The position numbers and the translations under genes were made by a program. 64,000 nt of DNA, taken from contig OU452240.1 of the NCBI GenBank assembly GCA_911728455.2, positions 1,240,001 to 1,304,000 of the forward strand. The letters are read 5' to 3'. The notes beneath the pieces were generated by a model. It saw nothing but the letters and a program-made list of their open reading frames with translations, did not search any database and was not told the DNA's origin. Shown here one piece after another: positions 25,601 through 34,600 of this stretch (within the stretch, counting starts at the first letter, position 1; every line of letters starts with the position of its first letter). Origin of the DNA: Marthasterias glacialis. Taxonomy: Eukaryota; Echinodermata; Asteroidea; Forcipulatida; Asteriidae.

Positions 25601-28600
25601 AACCGCTCCAGATTTTTTGGCAAATCTAAAAAACGCTGCCACCTTTTGAAATGAAATTTACACAGGTTAGTTTTATGGTATATATCTACAATTATATAGC
25701 ATTAAGGCAAACGTACGGTTCCAAAAACCAAAGGTATACTTTGCCTTTAAATGCACAGGGTGGTGCAAAAAGAAAGATGCTAACTTTTGACCTACTTACT
25801 AAACTTTTAAAGCCCCAGCACAACATTGGTAACAAGAAAAACACTCTCTAAATGTAAAAGTGTTGTCATTTTTAATTTAATAAATGAAATAAGATCCAGA
25901 ATTAGTTTTCGTCTCAGTCATGTCAGTGAGACGAAAACCCTGCCTATAGGAATGCGTACGAAAATGCTGAATGCATTTTTACCATTTTTCTTGCAAATGA
26001 AACAACGAAATGAGCTGACATTTTCACAGTTTGGTCTTATTACATATATCTTGATTTGTGCAAAGAGTGGAAGCATTTACAGTCAGTTTACCAATGTTGA
26101 ACTGGGGCTTTAAATTCCTGCTTCGACCCCACAGTACTTCATATCAGTTCATCTTTCCTGAATGTGGGCTCTCTTAATGTAGAAGAGTGAAAACATCACT
26201 CTCTTGCCCGAGTGGTGGTGTAATTTTCACTCTTTTTAGCGTGCAATTATCTCTAGTTTGCTCCTTTAGAGGGAAATTTGAGTAAACTTCACTCTGAATC
26301 GAGTGAAAAAGAAAATGTTTCCACTCTAAAAAGACTTGTCCGCCATATGGCTCATTTAAAAGAGTGGTATGGGGAACAACTCTTTTTAGAGTGGAAATAT
26401 TTTCTTTTTCACTCGATTCAGAGTGAACTTCACTCAAATTTCACTCTAAAAGAGCAAACTAGAGATAATTGCACTCTAAAAAGAGTGAAAATTACACCAC
26501 CACTCGGGCAAGAGAGTGATGTTTTCACTCTTTTACATTAAGAGAGTGGTTCCTGCTGCTTTAATAGCATGGTGAACTGAAACTTGACAAGGCTTTGGTA
26601 AGCAATGTTATAAAACGAGACACATGACTTATGCAAAGTAGGAAGTCATTTTTAAGTTGAGACCGACTTAAAGATATTTAAAGAGTTTTTCTTTTCTGTT
26701 TCTGTTTACAGATATCTGAGAATATTACTTGGCCGTCTTCGTATGATTACCAGGGTAACTTGAAGTAGGGTTTGAAACTTTGCATGGTGGAGATGCAGTC
26801 TTGTAGGGTTTGCGTTAACAACATGTGGTTTAACTACTCAATGTTCTACATCATCGTCAGGAGAAAGCTGGACTCTGACATTGTATGCTGCTATTCTTTC
26901 ATCTTTTTCCTGTCCAGCCTGACTGGATTCATTTCTCAGAATTGCTGGCATCATTTTTCTTTGGCACAAAGAAACCTTGACTTGACAAAGCTAAGAGAAC
27001 AAAGATTATCTCTGTTGCACCGTGATTTCTGCTTTTGAGAATATATGTCAAATTCATGCTCCGTGAATTGCAAAAACTTTAGCCATGTGCCACGGCCAAC
27101 TGTTAACGTGGAGGAGTTAATTGGAAGACAATCTGAGCATACTGATTGAAACCTCAAGTTGTTATGCCACCTGTTCTTTTCACAACCACCACAAAACAAA
27201 GAGAGATTATTTCCATGGTGTTACCGCAAACTCCATAAGAGCGTTAACTTTGTTGTCGAGTTTGTGCAAAAACATTAGCTCAATTTCACCACAACACGGA
27301 AAAGTGGTATACTGGGCGTCTTTTGGCACTGTGAACAACCGAGATAGTTGCAGCAAAGTGCAACAATGATGCAGTTTGAACTAAATGTGTTGTGTAGCCT
27401 GTTTCCGAAGATACAATGTTTTTGCACTGACACGACCATTAATTGTTGGGTAATCTATTGGGGTCGGGGGCTGGGGAACTACATTCGACTATGAAATGAT
27501 TATAAAATGCAGTATTCATGCGATATTTACTCTGAGTTTATTCAGGTCCAAGTTGAAAAGATTAAAGTATCGTTAAAACTACACAGGAAGAGCAAGAGGA
27601 ACCTTGGGATGGGCCAAAAGGTACCTTTGCCAGTAGTGGGACAAAATTATATTTCTTCATTTCAAAGTCATCTGAAAACACCTCTTTTGCTCTTTCGTGG
27701 TTTTCCCTTTGCCCAGAATTTTTGAAATTGTCCGTAAAATCTTATATCTTCTGTTATGACCATAATTTTGTTTATGGACCAACAGTACAAAACGCAGGGA
27801 TCGCATTCTAAAACCAAGCTGCACTTTGTATTACTGTTTGTAAACAACGCAATAAGGGATGAACGCAGAAGTCCCGTGTTCCATAAACCTGATTAAGTAT
27901 GCATTTAATCCTTCCTTTAATTTACTATTTTGGTGGCAGAAATCTAGTTGACATAAAGTTTGGTGACAAAATCTCTTGATGAAGTATAATGTTCAACATT
28001 GGTCATTGTCACAGACCAGTATCCACGCTTAATGTGGAGCAACATAGCTCAATGAAATAGCAAACCTGTGAATGTTTAAACTTCAGTCGGTGTTACAAGA
28101 AAATAGTGAGAAAAAAAAACAAATTACATGTTAATGACGGTTTCTACAAACATCAGGTCTTGGACTCACGAATCAAAACTAATCGATGAATTCCCTTTTC
28201 AGAAACGGAAGCATTTCAAGCAAAAATATTTCAAGTGAAGTTTTTACACCATGACCATCTTTATATCATGCAAGTTGTGCGTACTCTCTTAATGTAAAAG
28301 AGTGAAAACATCACTCTCTTGCCCGAGCGGTGGTGTATTTTTCAATTTTTTAGCGTGTAATTCATTCTAGTTTGCTCTTTTAGAGTGAAATTTGAGTGAA
28401 GTTCACTCTGAATCGAGTGAAAAAGAAAATATTTCCACTCTACAAAGAGTTGTCCGCCATACCACTCTTTTGAAAGAGCCATATGGCGGACAAGTCTTTT
28501 TAGATGGAAACAATTTTTTTTCACTTGATTCAGAGTGAAGTTTACTCAAATTTCACTCTAAAAGAGCAAATTAGAGATAATTGCACTCTAAAAAGAGTGA

Positions 28601-31600
28601 AAATTACACCACCACTCGGGCAAGAGAGTGATGTTTTCACTCTTTCACATTAAGAGAGTAGATCTGTGAACAGTATGTTCACTCTTACCAGTGTTAAGCA
28701 CACCCTTAAAGATGGATTAACTTATTTTAAGCTGGATTAACTTATCTTAAGCTGGATTAATTTATCTACATACAGGAGACAATGAAAGCTCGATTGGATT
28801 GTACGATGACTGGTTGGACAGCTATTGGGAACCAGGAGGCATGCTGTACAACCTCAGTGGGATTCATGTTAAATTTCCATCCAACATCAGCTGTTCACCC
28901 AGGCCAGGTAAACAACAAACAAACCAAAACCTGCTACTTATAGTCTTCCACTAGAAAGGCTTGTGTTGAAATGTCCGTCCATTATCAATTTGTTGCATTT
29001 ATACTCCAGGTCCATATAGAGCAAGTTCGATCAAGGACCAGATTTAACCTTAGTTCGACTAACTCCGATCAAACACATGCCAGTCAACGATGGTTGGGCT
29101 GGTCTAGACGACTTTTGCAACCAGCCTATCGGGGTCGGACGCATGGCTGCAGGTAACCAATAGCCATTGTTGGTCCTTTATCGAACTTGCCCTTTTTTCA
29201 CAGTTGCAAAAGTTACTTCTTTTCTTCAAAAACATCCTAAACAATTCATCATAAAACTTATTAGGAGAGCACATCCCAATTCAATAAATAATCATTCAAA
29301 AAAATGCAATGGTTTAACCATGCATTTTTAGTAAAAACAAAAAATGCAAGGGGTAAGCCTTGCGTTTTTAGACAAAATTCATCACAAGTATGAAACAAAA
29401 TTGCTAGCCTTGCAATTTTTGTTCAAATTCAACAAAAATATGAAAAAATTGCCTTGTGTTTTATTCCAAAATCTTCAAAAATAATATGAAAGAAAATGCA
29501 AGGGGTAAGCCTTGCACTTTAAGTCAAAATATGAAGAAAAAAAGTCATATTCCATCAAAAATATGAAAAAGGCATGGAGTAAGCCTTGTTTTTTATTCCA
29601 AAATCTTAAAAAAATATGCAAGGGGATATCCTTGCATTTTTTGTCAAAATTTATTGAAACCCCCCCCCCAAAAAAAAAATAGCAAGGGGTAAGCCTTGCA
29701 TTTGTCATAATTCTTTAAAAATATGAAAGAAGCAAGGGGTAAGTCTTGTCTTGTGTTTTATTCCAAAATCTTAAAAAATATGAAAATATGCAAGGGGTAA
29801 GTAAGCCTTGCGTTTTTAGTCAAAATTCATCAAAAATATGAAAAAAATGCAAGGGGTAAGCCTTGTGTTTTATTCCAAAATCTTCAAAATTTTGACAAAA
29901 TGCAAGGGGTAAGCCTTGCCTTTTTTGTCAAAATTTTTCAGAAATATGAAAAATAGCAAGGGGTAAGCCTTGCGTTTTTAGTAAGAAAATTTCAAAAATA
30001 TGAAAAAAATGCAATGTGTTTTATTCCAAAATTCATCAAAATTTAAACAAAATGCAAATGGTGAGCCTTGTGTTTTTAGTCAAAATTAATCAAAAATATG
30101 GAAAAATAGCAAGTGGTAAGCCTTGTGTTTTTAGTCAAAATTCATCAAAAATATAAAAAAATAGCAAAATGAAAATGCCTTGCATATTTAGTCAAAATTC
30201 ATCAAAAATATGAAAAAATAGCAAGGGGTAAGCCTTGTGTTTTCAGTCAAAATTCATCAAAAATATGAAAAATTTCCAAGGGGTAAGCCTTGTGTTTTTA
30301 GTCAAAATTCAACAAAAATATGAAAAAATAGCAAGGGGTAAGCCTTCTGTTTTTAGTCAAAATTCATCAAAAATATAAAAAAAAATCGCAAGGGGTAAGC
30401 CTTGTGTTTTAAGTCAAAATTCATCAAAAATATGAAAAATAGCAAGGGGTAAGCCTTGTGTTTTTAGTCAAAATTCATCAAAAATATGAAAAAATAGCAA
30501 GGGGTAAGCCTTGCGTTTTTAATCAAAATTCATCAAAAATATGAAAAAATAGCAAGGGGTAAGCCTTCTGTTTTTAGTCAAAATTCAACAATATATGAAA
30601 AAAAATGCAAGGGGTAAGCCTTGTGTTTTTAGTCAAAATTCATCAAAAATATGAAAAAATAGCAAGGGGTAAGCCTTGTGTTTTAGTCAAAATTCATCAA
30701 AAATGTGAAAAAATAGCAAGGGGTAAGCCTTGCGTTTGTAGTCAAAATTCATCAAAAATATGAAAAAATAGCAAGGGGTAAGCCTTCTGTTTTCAGTCAA
30801 AATTCATCAAAAATATGAAAAATTTCCAAGGGGTAAGCCTTGTGTTTTTAGTCAAAATTCAACAAAAATATGAAAAAATAGCAAGGGGTAAGCCTTCTGT
30901 TTTTAGTCAAAATTCATCAATATATGAAAAAAATGCAAGGGGTAAGCCTTGCGTTTTTAGTCAAAATTCATCAAAAATATGAAAAATAGCAAGGGGTAAG
31001 CCTTGTGTTTTTAGTCAAAATTCATCAAAAATATGAAAAAATAGCAAGGGGTAAGCCTTGTGTTTTTAATCAAAATTCATCAAAAATATGAAAAAATAGC
31101 AAGGGGTAAGCCTTCTGTTTTTAGTCAAAATTCAACAATATATGAAAAAAAATGCAAGGGGTAAGCCTTGTGTTTTTAGTCAAAATTCATCAAAAATATG
31201 AAAAAATAGCAAGGGGTAAGCCTTGTGTTTTAGTCAAAATTCATCAAAAATGTGAAAAAATAGCAAGGGGTAAGCCTTGTGTTTTTATTCAAAATTCATC
31301 AATATATGAAAAAAATGCAAGGGGTAAGCCTTGCGTTTTTAGTCAAAATTCATCAAAAATATGAAAAAATAGCAAGTGGTAAGCCTTGTGTTTTTAGTCA
31401 AAATTCATCAAAAATATGAAAAAATAGCAAGGGGTAAGCCTTGTGTTTTTATTCAAAATTCATCAATATATGAAAAAAATGCAAGGGGTAAGCCTTGCGT
31501 TTTTAGTCAAAATTCATCAAAAATATGAAAAAATAGCAAGGGGTAAGCCTTGTGTTTTAGTCAAAATTCATCAAAAATGTGAAAAAATAGCAAGGGGTAA

Positions 31601-34600
31601 GCCTTGCGTTTTTAGTCAAAATTCATCAAAAATATGAAAAAATAGCAAGTGGTAAGCCTTGTGTTTTTAGTCAAAATTCATCAAAAATATGAAAAAATAG
31701 CAAGGGGTAAGCCTTGTGTCTTTATTCAAAATTCATCAATATATGAAAAAAATGCAAGGGGTAAGCCTTGCGTTTTTAGTCAAAATTCATCAAAAATATG
31801 AAAAAATAGCAAGGGGTAAGCCTTCTGTTTTTAGTCAAAATTCAACAATATATGAAAAAAAATGCAAGGGGTAAGCCTTGTGTTTTTAGTCAAAATTCAT
31901 CAAAAATATGAAAAAATAGCAAGGGGTAAGCCTTGCCTTTTTAGTCAAAATTCATCAAAAATATGAAAAAATAGCAAGGGGTAAGCCTTCTGTTTTAAGT
32001 CAAAATTCAACAAAAATATGAAAAAATAGCAAGGGGTAAGCCTTGTGTTGTTAGTCAAAATTCATCAAAAATATGAAAAAATAGCAAGGGGTAAGCCTTC
32101 TGTTTTTAGTCAAAATTCAACAAAAATATGAAAAAATAGCAAGGGGTAAGCCTTGCGTTTGTAGTCAAAATTCATCAAAAATATGAACAAATAGCAAGGG
32201 GTAAGCCTTGCGTTTTTAGTCAAAATTCATCAAAAATATGAACAAATAGCAAGGGGTAAGCCTTGCGTTTTTAGTCAAAATTCATCAAAACTATGAAAAA
32301 ATAGCAAGGGGTAAGCCTTGTGTTTGTAGTCAAAATTGATCAATAATATGAAAAATAGCCTCGTGTTTTTAGTCAAAATTCATCAAAAATATGAAAAATA
32401 GCAAGGTGTAATTAAGCCTTGCATTTTTTTCATAATTCATCAAAAGATACGAAAAAACAGCAAGGGGTAAGCCTTGTGTTTTATTCAAAAATCTTCATAA
32501 ATATGAACAAAATGCAAGGAGTAAGCCTTGAATTTTAGTCATAATTCATCAAAAAATTTCAAAAAAGTGAGTGGTAAGTCTTGTGTTTTAGTTGAAAATC
32601 TTCAAAAAGCTACAAGGGGTAAGCCTTTAGTCAACAATCACATAAAATAGGAGCAAAGCGTAAGAAAAAGTCATCAAAATAACGAACAAAATGCAAGGGG
32701 TAAGCTTGTCGTTTTTGGTCAAAATTTATCAAAAATGTAGCAAAAATGTAGCAGCAAGGGGTAAGCCTTGTGTTTGAGTCTAGTTCATATAAAAATGGAA
32801 GGGGTAAACATTGCATTTTTAGTGCAAGTGTTAAATTAAAATCATCAAATATGTCAACAAAGTACAAGCACCTCGGATTTTAGTTAAAATTTATCAAAAT
32901 ATCAACAAAAATGCAAGAGGTGAGCCTTGCATTTTGACTAAAAATGCATTCAAAAGTAATAATAAAGTGGTAAGCTTTTAGTTGTCAAAGTGGTAATTCT
33001 GAAGCTCATTATTATTATTATTTTAATTTTTTTTTCAGGGCCATTCATCCCTTGCGTGGATCTCTTTGGTTCCTGGTTTCTTCGTATTGGAGTTTACTTT
33101 GTTTTCCTCCTCGCTGTTGTCGGAAACGCAATCGTCATCTTCGTCATCTTAGTCAGCCACACCAAGATGGACGTGCCAAGATTTCTCATCTGCAATTTGG
33201 CTTTTGCGGATTTCTTCCTGGGTGTGTATCTAGGTTTCCTGGCTGGGGTTGATACGTCGACGCTTGGGGTCTTTCATAGGTACGGTGCGCATTGGCAGCT
33301 AAGCCCAAGCTGTAGCCTGGCAGGATTCCTGGCCGTGTTCTCATCAGAGTTTTCCATCTACACCCTTTCCGTGATCACGTTGGAGCGGTTCTACGCCATC
33401 AAACACGCCTTACATCTGGAGAAGCGGATGAAGCTACCACATGCTGTCGCTGTGATGGCATTCGGTTGGATCTTCGCGGTCGTGATTGCCATCATGCCGC
33501 TCGTCCATGTCAGCAGCTACTACAAGTTCCCGGTGTGTCTGCCGTTAGACGTTTCAACCACCATTGCCATGGTTTACGGCAGCTCAGTCTTGTTCCTTAA
33601 TGTGTTGGCATTTGTGATTATCATGCTGTGTTATGCCAATATCTACATGGCTATACAGGGTTCGCATGCATGGAACTGTAATGACTCTAGGGTTGCTCGG
33701 AGAATGTCCCTCCTGGTGTTCACTGATTTCGCATGCTGGGCGCCAATTGCTTTTTTCAGCCTGACATCAGCATTTGGGTTTCAGCTGATCTCCTTGGAAG
33801 GAGCCAAGGTGCTTACCATCTTCGTCCTGCCTCTCAACTCCTGTGCCAACCCGTTCTTATACACCATCCTTACTAAACAGTTCAAGAAAGACTGTAAGAC
33901 GATGATGAGATCTCTAAGAAACCAGGTGTTCCGGCAACGCAGCATGTCTCGTTCCATCACGCTAAGTCTCGGTCGTCACCCATCGATGAGAAGCACCCAG
34001 GCTCATCAGATATCGCAGCTTCGGTGGCGGACAAATGGCAGCATCAGTCAGGATGTCACAGGTGACGGCTGCATGGTCTCCTCCTTCAAGACTGAAAATG
34101 GAGAACCATCCTCCAATGTTTACACTGTGTCCACCGTTGCAGAGACGCACACACCCAAACAGAGCAACGGCTCCTGTTCAAACGATCACTCCGAATCCTC
34201 TGCAGTGTTAGATCCGATGCTCCTGACCAACTCTGACCTGGATGATCTCCGTCGAGGCTCCACTTCACCTCTCCTTGACCTCATGACCCAGGTGACGAGC
34301 AAAGTCCCAGAAGCGAAACCCAAATCAAAAGTCAGACGGAAGTTTTCCATTCCTTTCCCCTTCTTCTCCACTCGCAGTCCTACAAAGGATCCAACCCACT
34401 CTTCTTCAGCACGAGCATCCATTCGAAGCAGTCCAACCCCTCAGCGCCAGAAAAGGAGCCATTCCATCACAGAAGGCCTACTTCATAAAATGAACAGGAA
34501 GAGGCCCTTAACGTCGATGAAAAGCGCTCCAGGAATTGCATCGACAGTTTCAAGAAGCACAGAGAAACTTGATCAAGCCATCAATGGCATCCCAATAGGC

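Noticed and set aside
29290..32975. CRISPR-like array of regular repeats
   Set aside because: Units are directly adjacent with no unique spacers, and the region is an intron of a eukaryotic gene. It is a minisatellite.
32990..33038. Met start of a separate GPCR gene at 32990
   Set aside because: The residues before PGPFIPC are a translated polypyrimidine intron end. The acceptor at 33037-33038 and phase match to the hinge exon show it is the last LGR exon.
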